Shown piece by piece: positions 1-11,315 of a stretch of DNA of 64,000 bases. How positions within the stretch are numbered: position 1 is the first letter of the stretch; each line of letters opens with the position of its first letter. A program made the position numbers and the translations under genes. Source of the stretch: Lentinus brumalis (lineage: Eukaryota; Basidiomycota; Agaricomycetes; Polyporales; Polyporaceae); assembly GCA_001792895.1 (NCBI GenBank), contig MARA01000012.1, positions 186,001 to 250,000 of the forward strand. The letters are read 5' to 3'. A model generated the notes under the pieces. It searched no databases and was not told the DNA's origin. It saw only the letters and a program-made list of their open reading frames with translations.

Positions 1-75
1 ATCGGTTACAGTCGCGCTGACCAGAGCTGCCAGCTGACCGAGAAGCGCAAACTTGAGCGCCGCAAGGACGTACAT
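1..75 (-). CDS. N-terminal fragment of a probable secreted protein (cut by window edge)
   Basis: Reading the minus strand from an ATG at 75-73 gives 25 residues, MYVLAALKFALLGQ followed by LAALVSATVTD, open to the window edge. This looks like a classical signal peptide: a short N-region, a hydrophobic core and small residues (V-S-A) suited to signal peptidase cleavage. An AT-rich TATA-like stretch lies about 90 bp upstream (around 160-170, minus-strand sense TTAAATA). The rest of the gene is outside the window, so no family can be named. The alternative is a chance hydrophobic open frame. Confidence 0.45.
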   Translation of the reverse strand, partial: MYVLAALKFALLGQLAALVSATVTD

Positions 76-918
76 GGCTCAGAGCAGGACTCGGTGTGGA
101 GGCCCAGCAGCAGGACAAGCACAGACACGCGGAGAGGGGAACGAGACGACGGACGTGTCGCGTATTTAAGGGTGAGCTTGTCGACGCACGTCGTCCTTTT
201 GCGATCGTCCCTGACACTGACAGTCTTGATCCTGACTCCTCGACCGCCGGGGCGGGCTCGAGAGCCTCGAGTTGCGGTTCCATGCGTCACCAAGTTGGCG
301 CGTAATGCTCACTTGACCAGTCGGCACGCCCATGTGATGATGCATGAGAAGGCTCCCACTTGTGACTTGATGGCCGCCTCTCCTGCGCATCGTTCAAATC
401 CCTTGACAGCCCGACGAAGCGTCTGCATAACTGGTGCCAGAATGCGACCGCGATGGCAGAGGAATGGGTACCACCATGGGTGACCACGTCCGTCGTCTTG
501 TGAGATGGTCGAGGACTCAGGAGTGTACCATGGAAATCGTCCTGCACCAATTTGCCTACGATCTGCCCGTGAGATGGCTGGCTAGTTCGCAGTCATTATG
601 TCGAGATCGCCGAGATCGTGAATGCAGTATGTAGGTTGAGTTGATGGTTAGTGGCAAGGTCATTGCATGACGTCTTCAAGCAATTAAGGTTCAGGAGTTT
701 CAACATTGCGTCGGCGTCTCATGTTCAAGGTGGGTGCCATCGTCGGACCTCACTCGGACATTGAATACATGTGGCTGAACATAGCCCGCCTTCAAGTTCC
801 TATCGACGTTCCTCCGTACTCTCGACCTGACCACCGCCTGTAGGATTCAATTGAACGACGACGCAAGGCAAGGTGGTTAGGAGCCTGCCATAGACCTGGA
901 CTACTGCGTAGCTAGGAA
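76..918. other. Intergenic, no supported gene
   Basis: Only short overlapping open frames without spliceable continuation. The first 100 bp probably contain the minus-strand promoter of the edge gene; the remainder lies beyond the 3' end of the next gene. No repeat was seen. Confidence 0.5.
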
Positions 919-2322
919 CTACTGCGATTCTGCGAGTGCTAGTTCGGCGGGCGGCAAGCCGTACTCACTAGCGTTGTCAAACAGTATACCGAGCGATACA
1001 ATCGGATTGCGCCGGCCCTCTGCCGCCTTTCTGTCCACGTCGCCCACCCACGGCATCACTCTGCCACGATACACCATCATCAATAGCTCCCCTTCGCGGG
1101 GCATGAGCTTCTCCGAAAACTGCGGTCCAACATAGTTCGGATTGACCCGCACGGGGTCCGACTCCGGGGAGCGCAACATGCGTATGACGACGACACGTTG
1201 TCCGTGGTGGTCTGTACGAGCAGAGCGCTCGAAGGCGCACACAGCTGTCCCTGCACGGAGTACATATGATGTCAGCCTTCAGATGGGTGGCACCTCGGTA
1301 GTCCCGACTTACCTAGGAACGGCTTGTGCTTGATATACTTCCTACCGGCCTGCCCGGACTTGACCGCAGGTATGGCCACGACGCCCGCCATCGCAATGTT
1401 TTGCAGCTCAGCAAATCCAAGGCCTTGCTTGCCTGCTAACATGATCCTGCTGGTGCCGGCCTCCATGAAGAGTTCGAAGGGCTGGCCAAACGCATGTACG
1501 CATCGTTTGGGTATGCGCGAGAGCTGGGACGTCGTGTTCATCAACTTCCTGGAGACCGTCCGGTCTACGGCCGTGAGGATGTGGCCCAAGGCGGCATACG
1601 ATGTGTCCACAGCGATCTCCGGAAGGGTAATGCACCATGGGATCCCGCTCCGCGTCACGGCATCAACACCAAGCTCAAAGCTGCCGGGGTCCTCCGAGGC
1701 GGCGATGCGGAAGCGGACCTCCCCAGCGAGCGGCGGGCCGCTAGGAGGTTGGTGGTAGTAGAGCCAGCCACGCTGACCATGCCGCACCGTCAGCTTAGAG
1801 AAGGACAGCCTGCACTCCGGAGTGTCCGAGTCGGCGTTGGGGCTGAAGACCGTGACGGATGTGCTTGAGTCGATCGTGAGGAGCTCTGCCGAAGTGAGCC
1901 TCGTGGGGTCTAAGGTCCAGATGGCTAACGAGGGCTCGGGCCTCTCCCTGTTGTGTGATGGCTCATCGGTCTCCGGCTCGGCTGGTGTGCGGACTCCGGT
2001 AGAGGTGCCGTCAGTAGTCTGGGTGCCAGCGGACGAGGAATATGCGCGCCGCAAAGTCTTCGTGCGAGCCAGTTCGACACGAAGCACCTGCATTGAAATT
2101 GCGCCTCCTGAGCATGCTGGGCGCAACTGGATCTCCGGGTGCACTTGCGAAGCACTAAAGGGCCGGGATGATAGAAGTAGCGAGGTTCCAAAGGCTCGCT
2201 TCGCTATCTCAGAGGGCCGGAGAGGAACCTGCGGTGCCAGCGCACTCATCTGTCAGTCAAGAACCTAGAGCCAGGAGCCAGGGATACCATGTCCAGACAA
2301 TTACCTTGCAAGGCGTGCGCAT
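919..2322 (-). CDS. Hypothetical protein, three exons
   Basis: Model: exons 2322-2305, 2249-1313 and 1250-919 with introns of 55 and 62 bp. The introns have GTAATT/ACAG and GTAAGT/GCAG ends, and the frame is kept across both, giving 428 residues. The N-terminal third is Ser/Thr/Pro/Glu-rich and looks disordered. The rest is compact, with a C-terminal section (PREGELLMMVYRGRVMPW, then GILFDNASEYGLPP) that looks like a folded conserved module. No catalytic motif, signal peptide or membrane segment was seen. I do not recognise the family. The first exon is only six codons, so translation might instead begin at an internal Met of the long exon. A tRNA-Gln gene lies about 150 bp upstream on the opposite strand. 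Confidence 0.65.
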
Positions 2323-2467
2323 AGCCATCATGACAAGTCGAAGTCGCATGCAGTCGACCCCAAGTCCGAGTCGACCCGGATGTGGTTCAAGTCCAAGCTG
2401 AGTTCTGTTTGCCAGGTAAAGTGGGAACACTATCGGTGGGATTGTAGCACAGCAAAAGTCTTTGTAA

Positions 2468-2557
2468 GGTACTATAGTGTAGTGGTTATCACTCGGGATT
2501 TTGATTTCTCCTCGAGAGTGGATTTCCCGGAACCCAGGTTCGAACCCTGGTAGTACC
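2468..2557 (+). tRNA. tRNA-Gln (TTG) with intron
   Basis: A full cloverleaf can be drawn. Acceptor GGTACTA pairs with TAGTACC; the D stem is GTG/CAC; the anticodon stem is CGGGA/TCCCG with TTG at the anticodon. The T arm is CCAGG-TTCGAAC-CCTGG. About 20 extra bases sit directly 3' of position 37, the canonical place for a nuclear tRNA intron. The anticodon TTG reads CAA (glutamine). No CCA is encoded, as expected for a eukaryote. Confidence 0.9.
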
Positions 2558-3338
2558 TTATAGACGTCGACCGTGTCCGTTTTGTTTCGAGAACTTTGCG
2601 AAGTTCCCGCCTTCAACGACTTGCGAAGGAAACCGCGCTTCTGCGGTTGGCTCGTCACTACTTGCGTCACTATGGTCAGGCATGTGGCGAAGGTACGTAT
2701 GTATGCTCCCAGTGGTTACTTGCAAGCGGCGCTATTTCTGGGGGCGGCTACTAAAGTACTAAAGCTTCACAAGCCTCCGGACTCATCATCGGGAATTATT
2801 ATTCACAACATTGCGAGTACTGATGTGTTGTGTCGTACACATCATGACAGTGGGTAGTGAGTATGCGGCCAATATAAGTACACATGGTAAATACGGCATA
2901 AGATAAGTATCGTCGCCTTCCATTGACATCCAAGCAACAGATACGAGACACAAAGAAGATACACAAAACCTGTCCCGGAGGACTTCAACGACCATGAGCC
3001 AGCATCGCGATTTTGATGGTGGCTAGCGGCTCCAGGCACGTCAGTATGAGGACGCTGCAGAACATCGATGAGAGTGAGATGCCGGGGAGTGTAGGTGGTA
3101 TGGACCGCGATGACCGTGGGACGTCCGCGGTGCGCGATCCGTATACGGTGTCCCTTGAGCTGAAGCCAGGCCATCAATCTGGTGTGGGCGGTCGTCGCAC
3201 CGGAGGACGGTCTTGACCGTTGACCGCTCGGAGGGCCTGGTGCGGCGAAGGATGACATGCTCATGCATGTATCCAACAAGTTCAGGGTGCGTCAATACTA
3301 GTGGGTGATGCGGAACTCATCGCGCTGGTGGAGGAGGG
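2558..3338. other. Intergenic, no supported gene
   Basis: Stretch between tRNA-Gln and the 3' end of the kinase gene. It has many short frames on both strands, and no splice-linked coding signal or repeat was found. Confidence 0.5.
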
Positions 3339-5285
3339 TTATCCTGCCAGGTCGACCGACAGGAACGCGGGCTCGCTGTCTGCGGGGATGTAGTGGACAG
3401 GGGATCCGTCAAGGATGGGAGAGATGAGGATGGACCCGATGCTCTTCGACGCCAGCGCACGAGAGCGCGGGATGTCGGATGCGATGGGCGAGGGAGAACA
3501 GACGTCAGAGGCGCCGTTCCAGGAGACCGCGGTCGCAGATGTAGCCGCAGACGCGCAGAGAGCAGGCGTGGCGGAGTACGGTCGGGCTGGCCCGGGGACG
3601 AGGAGGGCGGGAGATGGCGCGCGGGATGAAGGAGCGAGAAAGCCTGGGGAGGGCGCCCGGGAAGGAGCCGGAGTCACGAACATAGCCGACAGAGCAGCTG
3701 GGACCTCACGGGTCCTAGGCGGCGACGCAGTGGAAGTTATCGCCGTCTTCCGAGCGGCGCGGTTCTTAGCAAGGGACTTCTTTGTAGGGACCTCGGTGGG
3801 GAGGCTCGGCGAGAAGTAGTCGTACCAGAAGTGCGGGGCCTCGCCAGGCCCATAGGGAGTGCCGAATGACACCGAGTGTTTATCGTCGAACTGAGTATGA
3901 CGATCAGCACAGCGAATGGGGACATCGAACGGATGGTGCTTACTGGTTTCAGTCCGGGCGAAGGCCTAAGCGGCGCCGAGTGGCCGCGCCGAGCGAGCGT
4001 CTTCCAGTCTCTACAAGGGAGAAGCCTTCAGTCTGCTGCGGCATGCTCAGACGGAGGAAGACTACTTACATATCCGAGAACCACGGGTGAGCCTTCGCCT
4101 GCTCGAGGGTAGCCCGACGAGCTGGGTTGGGGTCGAGCATCTTGTAGTACAAGGTATCAGCTCGGATTGAGTACATAGAAGGTGCGACGAGACACACCAT
4201 CAGGAGAAGACCATGCGCTTCAGCGTCGATGTTGTTGAGCCCGATCGGCTGGGTGATCATCGCCTCATAGACGTCTCGTACCTCGCGCCCTTCACGTTGG
4301 ATGCCGAACGGGAGCTGAATCACTCGTGAGCACGACGCCTCCATGACGGATCATCTAGCCACGTACCTTGTTTGACAACATCTCATAGATGACAGCGCCA
4401 ACGCTGAACACATCTGCGGAGTACGAGTACGGGCCCCCACAGCACGCCTCAGGGGCGATGTACCCAAGCGTCCCGCAGTTGCGGTACGTGACGTCCGCTG
4501 TGTTCCCGTCGCCACGGTTGGCCAGCCGAACGGAGGTGAGGCGCCACTCGTTGCGGATGGTCCACGGCTGCTGCTCGGCAGCCAAGCCGAAGGGCCGAGA
4601 GAGCCCGAAGTCACTGACAACGAGTTCGCCTTCGCGCGTCAGGAGCAAATTACCCGGCTTGATGTCGCGGTGGATGATGCGGCGTTTGTGCAGCTCGTCG
4701 ATCGCAAGAATCTGCGGCAATGCGAAAGATGAGCCAGGGATCATATTGCAGCCAAACGAGGATAACTGAGGACGCACCAGTTGGGCAGCGAGGTTTTTGG
4801 CCTGGGAGACCGGCAGTCCTCCAGACTTATGAATCTTCTTCCTGAGCTCTCCCCCAGTGTAGAAGTCCTGGACAATCACAGTCAGCGGTAGCACAACGCG
4901 AGAGGAAGTCAGAACGAACCGTGACCAAGTACAAGTACTTGCTGTCCTCGAAGCTCCCGCGGAGCTGGATGAACCACGGGCAGCCCTCGAGCTGCTTCAA
5001 GATCGCCTGTTCCTGGAACGCGAACGCGAGCTGGCGCGGGCTGAGCGACTTCTTGTAGGTCATCTTCAGGCCGTAGAACCGACCGTTTGGCTTGTACAGG
5101 GCGAGCGCGACTGTGCCCTGTGCGCCTGAGCCGACGAGTTGGAAGATCTGGAAGTCCTCCGCCGACAACTTCGGCGCCACGGTCTGCCGGGATGGGTCCG
5201 CGAGTAGACGCGCAGCCGCGGCGAGCTTGAATTCAGGGATCGGGAGGTACTTTCCGCTGAGAGCAACGATTGAGTGTGACGACAT
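3339..5285 (-). CDS. AGC-like serine/threonine protein kinase
   Basis: Seven exons: 5285-4920, 4867-4778, 4711-4367, 4314-4212, 4160-4070, 4010-3944 and 3890-3339. All introns are 51-66 bp and frame is preserved, giving 537 residues. Kinase landmarks are all present. They are the Gly-rich loop LVGSGAQGTVALAL, the VIIA-like GLKMTYKK, the catalytic HRDIKPGNLL, DFGLS, an APE motif in GTLGYIAPEACCG, then DVFSVGAVIYEML and the closing PARRATLEQAKAHPWF. After the kinase core a segment FSDIDWKTLARRG...KPFDDKHS resembles the AGC-kinase C-terminal extension. The last 180 residues are Ser/Pro/Ala-rich and probably disordered. ATG at 5285 was chosen because the frame upstream lacks another ATG. The 51-bp intron at 4161-4211 is a multiple of three and is the least certain junction. 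Substrates cannot be inferred. Confidence 0.85.
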
Positions 5286-5414
5286 GCGCTGGACCAGGGT
5301 TGTGCAGGTGGCGGGGAAGCCTGCGAGGGCCACACTCGGGGACAGGGCGAACAATTGCTCGAGATGGCAGCCAATCTGCTCGTCATGATCAGTATGGGGA
5401 AAGAGGGGGAACGG

Positions 5415-5665
5415 TCAGGTGCTCCGTACCATCTCCCCGTCCTCGCCGAACCACATGCGGACGTGTACATCCACCTCGGCCTGAGCATGCTTGCTCGCGT
5501 CGACGACGACTTGGATAGCTTCGATAATCTGGACGGAAGTCAGCTTATTGCACGCGTTTACACAGAAGTATTACCCACCAGCTTGTCCAAATACGACTCT
5601 TGGGCGACCGCAGGAGCCTCGCAAGGCGCAGCCTTGAAGAACCGAGCGAGCCTGGTAAAGACCAT
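5415..5665 (-). CDS. Small two-exon protein, 66 aa, unknown
   Basis: Minus-strand ATG at 5665 opens 29 codons ending at a GTGGGT donor. A 50-bp intron (5578-5529, ending TCCAG) is followed by 37 codons to a TGA at 5417-5415; frame is kept. The peptide has a basic N-terminus (MVFTRLARFFK), a helical hydrophobic centre (IIEAIQVVVDASKHAQ) and an aromatic-acidic end (VRMWFGEDGEM). No Cys pairs, CaaX end or signal peptide is visible. It lies just upstream of the kinase on the same strand, with about 130 bp between. A longer plus-strand open frame overlaps it but has no coding character. It could be a real micro-gene or a chance spliceable frame. Confidence 0.4.
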
Positions 5666-6786
5666 AATGCCACGACAGCAGAGTCGACTGTGCGAGGGCA
5701 CCAAAGGCCGAGCTAAGCAGAGACGCAGACAATGGTCACAGAGAGGAAAGCAGGGTCCTCCCTGTGCATTTTATAATGCACGGCGAGCGGTCAGAATCGC
5801 AATGTCGGAGGTGCAATTCGGGCAAGTCATCGTCGGAAGTGTCACAGTCTTGCCTATTGCGTACATCGCGTTTTCGTCGTCGTCGGCGATAGTGACTATA
5901 CGCATGGTCGCAATGAAGAGGAGGTGCACGGGCTGCAGGAACCTCGAGGACATAGTGGCAGAAGTCTAAGTCGGCGCCGCACGACGTTGCCAGAATTGGT
6001 GCGACCGGCCTCCGGTCCGATCTCCCGTGAACACTGCTCTCCAGCACGACCGCACGGCGCGAATGCCAGACAGCCGAAAACATAGGAGGGGACGACCGCT
6101 AGGAAGTACTGGACAGTCTGCGTATTGCAAGTGAACTGGACGCGGAAACAAAGGTACATCAGCAACTTCGCTTGGAGTTGGCAGGACTTCGACAAGTTAT
6201 AGCTTCGACTTCAACACGGTGCTTTTTGGGCCCGTTCAACGACCGACATCCTCACTCACATCGCTATTCAGTGCCGTCCGGGGAGACCGCAAAAGAGACA
6301 GGTCTTGGTCGAACCTCGTTCCTTGATCAAATCGGTGCTCACTAGCATGATCATCAGCGGCTTGAGCTCGAGTCCCTCACGGAACAACGCACCGCGGTGG
6401 CATGAAATCACTCACATACAGTACATGGAATGGACAGCCCAGGCAATGTCGGGCTACGACGAAGAGCAGCACTAAGCGACACAATGAGCCTGACAGCCGA
6501 CGCGCGCCCCGCCTTTGCGCCTCTGACGAGCCTCGAGCCGGCGGGTACCTCTCTTCTTCACTCACATTGACAATTTGCATACGAAGGCTCGACCGAGTGA
6601 AGAGCTCCCGCAGCAGCGCACGGGCCATCCCTGCCCATATATAAGGCCACCGACCTGCGACAGAGGATCAGCAGCAGTCGACGCACTCGCACTCGCACTC
6701 GCACACTCGCCTTCGTCTTTGCCTCTGCCTCCTCTACCCAGCACTCACCAGCCCTCACCCAGCCGCTCACACTCCTCCTCGACACC
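5666..6786. other. Intergenic region upstream of hydrophobin
   Basis: Several minus-strand frames of about 60-100 codons occur at 5740-6200 (one contains a CPNC pair), but none has a convincing spliced structure. The last 150 bp hold the hydrophobin promoter: TATA box, then a CT/CA-rich leader with repeated CTCGCA units at about 6685-6715. Confidence 0.5.
6637..6644 (+). promoter_or_regulatory. TATA box of the hydrophobin gene
   Basis: ATATATAA lies about 145 bp before the hydrophobin ATG and is followed by a pyrimidine-rich stretch, the usual core-promoter layout of strongly expressed mushroom genes. Confidence 0.6.
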
Positions 6787-7230
6787 ATGTTCGCCCGCCT
6801 TGCCGTCGTCTCCGCCCTCTCCTTCGCACTCCTTGCGGCCGCCGCCGACAGCTGCAGCACCGGACCCGTGCAGTGCTGCAACAGCCTCGAGAGCGTGCGT
6901 CCCGTCCCCCAATCCCTTCTCCGCAGGTTGAGCCGGACGCTTACCGTAACTTTGACGATAGTCGGACTCCGCCGCGGGCTCTGCGCTCCTCTCAGTCCTC
7001 GGCGTCGACCTCCAGGGCGTGACCGCGCAGCTCGGACTCGGGTGCTCGCCCATCTCTGCCGTCGGCCTCGGCAGCGGGAACGCGTGCGCGTCGCAGGCTG
7101 TGTGCTGCCAGAACAATAACGTCGTGAGTGTCTCCGTTGCAACGCTCGAGCGGTGGGCTAGTACTGACTAGCACTTCATTCCACGCAGGGCGGCCTCATC
7201 TCGATCGGCTGCGCTCCCATCTCTCTTTAG
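6787..7230 (+). CDS. Class I hydrophobin
   Basis: Three exons (6787-6894, 6962-7123, 7189-7230) with introns of 67 and 65 bp give 103 residues. The protein starts with a signal peptide ([20 protein letters not shown]) and then shows the eight-cysteine hydrophobin pattern. Spacing is C-x6-CC-x32-C-x13-C-x5-CC-x12-C-x5, with no cysteine missing. The long x32 gap and loose spacing are typical of class I. Hydrophobins are secreted, form four disulphides and self-assemble into amphipathic layers on hyphae and fruit bodies. Intron positions, just after the first CC region and before the last Cys, match common basidiomycete hydrophobin structure. A TATA box lies 145 bp upstream. Confidence 0.95.
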
Positions 7231-7910
7231 ACCACTCATTAGTAGCCTTGGGTGGTGTTGAACTTGCTGTCATTCGTTATGTTACGCTTGCTTAATGGTT
7301 GAGCTTGAGACGCTGTCTTCAAATTTGGTCGTATTGCGCGCCTGTGTTACCGAAGGTTGAAACCCACCCGATGATCCTGCAGTACGACAGCATGAGCGAA
7401 CGATTCTGACGGTAATGGATCAAACACGTACATGGATATAGTCCGGTTCTTGCTAGTTGGTACGGGCCGTTACGCACGGTCTAGCCAGAATATTAGTCCT
7501 TGCGCACACGTATCGCACACAGTTTAGGGAGAATGAAAAAAGCCGAGGTATAAAATTCAACAAGGGTATCACAATTGTACGGCGATGAGTGTGAGATAGA
7601 CAGGATCCGACAGTTCGTAGCGAGTGGGACGCCCATGCGCCTTGCGGCGTGGTGTTCCTCCTATCCAGCAGGATCTCTTGGAGGATGCCAACTCGCGAAG
7701 CACAAGGATTACGGCGTGAAACTGAGCGGGCGCGTGCAGCGGCGGCTAGGACCGCCAGGCCGTCCAGGCGGCGAAGCCGAGAGCGTGGTATAGCCTCGCG
7801 ACACGGATGATCTCTATGGTGCGCGACGCGCGACGTGGTAGGGCGCGAAGCGAAGCGGCGTTGGGATGGCGTAAGCTCGGGGACTCGCCCGCAAGCGTAG
7901 GTAAATGCGT
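7231..7910. other. Intergenic, 3' flanks of two convergent genes
   Basis: Holds the hydrophobin 3' region. From about 7640 it also holds DNA related to 40,700-40,930 (shared text around CGCCGCTGCACGCGCCCGCTCAG on the minus strand), the edge of the inverted duplication. No gene supported. Confidence 0.5.
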
Positions 7911-8120
7911 CTACAGCCCGAAGAGCTTCTTCAGGCCGGACTTGGTCGCCTTCCGCTGCGCAGTGCGCCCGTTCGACGGACGCAGCACCTGGCGTGCGTC
8001 CTCGTACATGTGGTAGGTGTCGCGCGGCGACTGGGTGGACGCGAAGAGAGCGAATGCGTTCGGGGACGCAGGGCTGACGGAGAGCAACGTGTAGATGGGA
8101 GCGTTGGTGGAGTAAGACAT
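7911..8120 (-). CDS. Conserved 69-aa orphan protein, paralogue of the 40.5-kb gene
   Basis: Single exon, ATG at 8120, 69 residues. It begins MSYSTNAPIYTLLSVSPASP, has a central SPRDTYHMYEDARQVLRPSNGR and a basic end KSGLKKLFGL. It has no signal peptide, Cys or membrane segment; the C-terminus could be a short amphipathic helix. A paralogue at 40,465-40,674 matches 60 of 69 residues with no gaps, and the promoters are also alike. That both copies stay open while neighbouring copied genes have decayed suggests it is a real, selected gene. No known family recognised. Confidence 0.7.
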   Translation of the reverse strand: MSYSTNAPIYTLLSVSPASPNAFALFASTQSPRDTYHMYEDARQVLRPSNGRTAQRKATKSGLKKLFGL

Positions 8121-8663
8121 CGTTATGGTAGGTAGTGCTGGGTGACCAGGGTGTGGCAGAGCGGTTATGTGCTGGTGAGAGCGGAGGCTAGGCGAGTGCT
8201 CTGAAAGTCGAGAGGTGGCTGGAGGAGTTGGTTGTTGAGGAGGACTTCATGTCAAATTCGCGCCAATTATATACCGCGCAACATTGCATGGATTGCCTGA
8301 GACGCGGATTGGGATGGACGAACAGTAGCAATCGGTCAAGCGAGAGCAGATGTACACACAGAAAGTTGCCTTCTCAGGCAAGTGTTTGCGGCATAGTAAA
8401 CACGAGTACATAGCAGCGGGTAGCGACAGGCTGTCGCTACGATACGGAGCACCCACACACGCAAAGAAGAGGCAATCTTGTAGTCGGGCGTAAGCAGCCA
8501 GTGAGCAGTCGACAATGAGAACAAGTGCAGACGCCCAAAATGCTTGTTTGGATTCCAGCATGTACAAACAAAGCCACCGTGCCTCATACTCGCCTCCTGC
8601 TCCTCTTCCGTCAACTCTGGATTGCTGCAACTGTCTCACATATCATGTTCCTCGTCTCCTGCG
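8121..8663. other. Promoter region of the 69-aa gene
   Basis: Upstream DNA of the minus-strand 69-aa gene. It contains a TATA box and a stretch (about 8250-8400) clearly related in reverse orientation to 40,190-40,330. No additional gene seen. Confidence 0.55.
8267..8273 (-). promoter_or_regulatory. TATA box of the 69-aa gene
   Basis: TATATAA on the minus strand, about 147 bp before the ATG. It is conserved in position in the second copy at 40,310-40,316. Confidence 0.6.
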
Positions 8664-8870
8664 CTAAAGCGACTTCAAACGATCTATGATACGAGACGCC
8701 TCTGCCTTGGTCGTGGTCGCATCGACCTGTGGCGGCAGACCCAGTCGGATAGTCATGTCCGTGATATAAGCCAGCTGTCTCGCTGTCATGGGCTCTATGG
8801 AGGAGATCTGTTAGCGGAAGGACCTTAAGTCATGCACAGTATATGATTGCTTACGCGGGGCGTAGTTCAT
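8664..8870 (-). CDS. DUF3072-like mini-protein, copy A (48 aa)
   Basis: Exon 1 is only 16 nt (8870-8855, MNYAP). After a 60-bp intron the second exon (8794-8664) starts with the codon completing QPMT. The peptide carries the DUF3072 signature: PMTARQLAYI near the start, then TTTKAEASRIIDRLKSL at the end. DUF3072 is a small helical domain of unknown function found in bacteria and fungi. Two relatives lie at 12,710-13,041 and 39,480-39,743, all with a phase-1 intron immediately before the PMT motif. Copy A is the shortest because it stops right after the domain. Confidence 0.7.
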
Positions 8871-10227
8871 GGTGGTAAGAGCTCGTTGCGACTTCGAAGA
8901 CTGTTATGGTGCAGAGTTCGAAAATACACCGGCCGCAGCTCACCACTTCGTTTAAGTACCCATGCAACTCAGGGGATTATCCAGGAGGAAGATAGCAGAC
9001 AGGGGAGCCATGCCGTTTCCCTCGCACCAATTAATACTTAGCGGGATCCCTTCCCCTGACCAAGATTTAGAACTGTGCCTCACACGCACATAGAGGCGAG
9101 TCACTTCCAATTCACACATAGTATTATTCATGACTGATACTAACGACGGGTTGGACTGCGAAGACAGCTGTGCTCACGGCCTTCAGCGACGACATGCAAT
9201 CACCTCCTTACAGGGCTTACAGGCCGACCATACTTGGAGAAGACTCCTCTCCGTTCACAATTTATATCGCTCGATACTTCCGTCTTCAGACTTGTTCCGT
9301 ATGTACCCAAATCCTCTGCGTTGGAGTGCATCCTACTAACTGTACAATCGGCTGTGCCTCTCCTGTAGCATATCGGGATCAGCATATATCGTCGAGCTAA
9401 ACATGTAGTCAGGACAGGGAACGCTCAAGGTTCAGTAACACTTGCCTCTCAGATCGCAGGGTCGCTGATGCCCCTCCCCGTTACTGATTCTCTTTCAGAC
9501 GCACCGAATCTGCCCTGTTCGATCAAGACGCCGAGTGCCGTTGTCGGACTCCTCTCGTCAACCTGAGTACTGCGGCGGGAGTCGTTGAGGCCTCTGGTAG
9601 GAGCCGAATGCGCATCCTGGATGTCCTTGGTCATTGGCGCACGTCGACGCTGCGCGGTACATTCCCTCCTATTTCCTCAGTCGCATATAGCCAAGCAGCG
9701 GAACTTCCCAGTATGCATCTCCCCGTTGTTCAAGCCCGCCATCCCCACGCTGACAGTTATCCACGCAATCCTGTCACCCTCAGCCGGACTGCGTATAGAA
9801 TATCCTTAGGTAGGGGAAGGTCACGTCATCTCCCCTGACCAGAACTCCGCGAACTGAGATGGTTTAATGATGATGGCAACCATATCCATTCTCAGACCGA
9901 CTCGCTCGCCAAGTGGTGGCCTCGCCGCCTCAGTCGAAACGAGGCTCAGAGGGGTGCGTCATTTCTCTTTGGCACGTTGAGCAGTATAAACTCATGCACT
10001 GAAAACATTGGCATATGCCGATCGGGTCTTCCTGGACCACACCGTCAGCTTCGCACATACGCCGATCTCCCCGAGGAGACTCATTTCCAATGGATCATTC
10101 AATCGATACTTCTGCCGACCTCCAGCTGCTTGCGCGTACCCAGGGCACGTCCTGGCCATTCGTATATAGCTCTCTCCATTCCATTCTGCACGAGCATACC
10201 ACTGCTCCACATCAGTCTCCATCCAAG
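8871..10227. other. Divergent intergenic region between DUF3072-like gene and dehydrogenase
   Basis: About 1.36 kb with only short frames. The right end contains the dehydrogenase core promoter. The equivalent interval of the inverted copy (38,926-39,479) is less than half as long, so it has suffered deletions or this copy has gained DNA. Confidence 0.5.
10163..10168 (+). promoter_or_regulatory. TATA box of the dehydrogenase gene
   Basis: TATATA about 60 bp before the ATG at 10,228, followed by a CT-rich leader. Confidence 0.5.
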
Positions 10228-11315
10228 ATGTCGTCACAACAGTACCAGGAGAAGACCAGAGTATGGTTCAGTAGGTTCTCCGTCTCGTCGTCTCCCCGCA
10301 AGTGATCACAGCTATGTACTCTAGTTACAGGAAGCTCCCAGGGACTCGGCAGAGCGCTTCTCGAAGAGGTCCTCAAGGCCGGCGAGCGCGCGGTTGCAAC
10401 AGCTCGCCGTCCCGAGGCTCTCAGCGACCTCTCACAGCGGTACCCTGCGTCGCAGCTCCTGGTCGTTGCGCTTGACGTGACGGATGAGGAGCAGATCGCG
10501 AACGCATTCGAAGCAACCAAGAAACACTTCGGGCGCCTGGATGTCGTCGTCAATAATGCGGGCTATGGCATTCAGAGCGAGATCGAAGGCACTCCGGAGC
10601 ATGAGGCGCGGAGGATGGTCGAGACTCTCTTCTGGGGCCCCGTGCATGTCACAAAGGAGGTATGTGCGCATGCATGTTCATGTCCACGGACGTTAAGCAG
10701 ACCGTCTGCTCTAGGCTATCAAGTTTCTGCGCGACGTCAATGCCCCAGGTCATGGTGGACGGGTCTTGAACATCAGCTCCGTCGGGGGATACATCGGGAA
10801 CGCGACTCGAGCCTACTACAACGCCGGGAAGTTCGGTACGTCTGAGTCCCCACTTCCCCGCTTCGAGTTCCCAACGCTGACACCTGATCCTAGCACTTGA
10901 GGGCTTCACCGAGTCCTTCACCAAGGAGATGCTCCCCGAGTGGAACATCAAAGGCGTGATCATCGAGCCAGGGGGGTTCCGCACCGAATGGGGCGGCGCG
11001 TCCATGCTCCACCTCCCCGTCCACCCCGCGTACGACAAGCCGCACGCCCCAGCGGTGCGCTTCCGCGAGATGACGAAGGACGCGGTGTTCATCGGGGACC
11101 CGCGCAAGGCCGCGCGCGCGATGATGCAGGTCGCGTCGATGGCGGACCCGCCGCTGCGCGTGCAATTGGGGACGGACGCATTGATGCTGGTGAGGAACAA
11201 GGCGCGGATGACGCTGCGGGATAATGAGCGGTTTGAGGAGCTGGCGCACTCGACGAATGCGGATGGGGTGGATAGGGATAAGGTCATGGAGAAACTGGCG
11301 GAGGCCAGCAGATGA
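10228..11315 (+). CDS. Short-chain dehydrogenase/reductase (classical SDR)
   Basis: Four exons (10228-10270, 10325-10659, 10715-10835, 10894-11315), frame kept throughout, 306 residues. The Rossmann cofactor motif TGSSQGLG spans residues 16-23, NNAG follows in the middle, and the catalytic set is Ser148 with Tyr161-x3-Lys165 (YNAGK). After the active site, EPGGFRTEW is the usual loop before the substrate-binding region. The short N-terminus before the glycine motif and ARRPE after beta-2 fit NADP-using SDRs of the fungal oxidoreductase type; the substrate is unknown. Probably cytosolic, with no signal peptide. A degraded copy lies at 38.6-38.9 kb on the opposite strand. Confidence 0.93.

Noticed and set aside
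5355..5969. 204-codon plus-strand frame upstream of the kinase gene
   Set aside because: It lies antisense to the better supported two-exon minus-strand mini-gene, has shadow-like composition and no domain.
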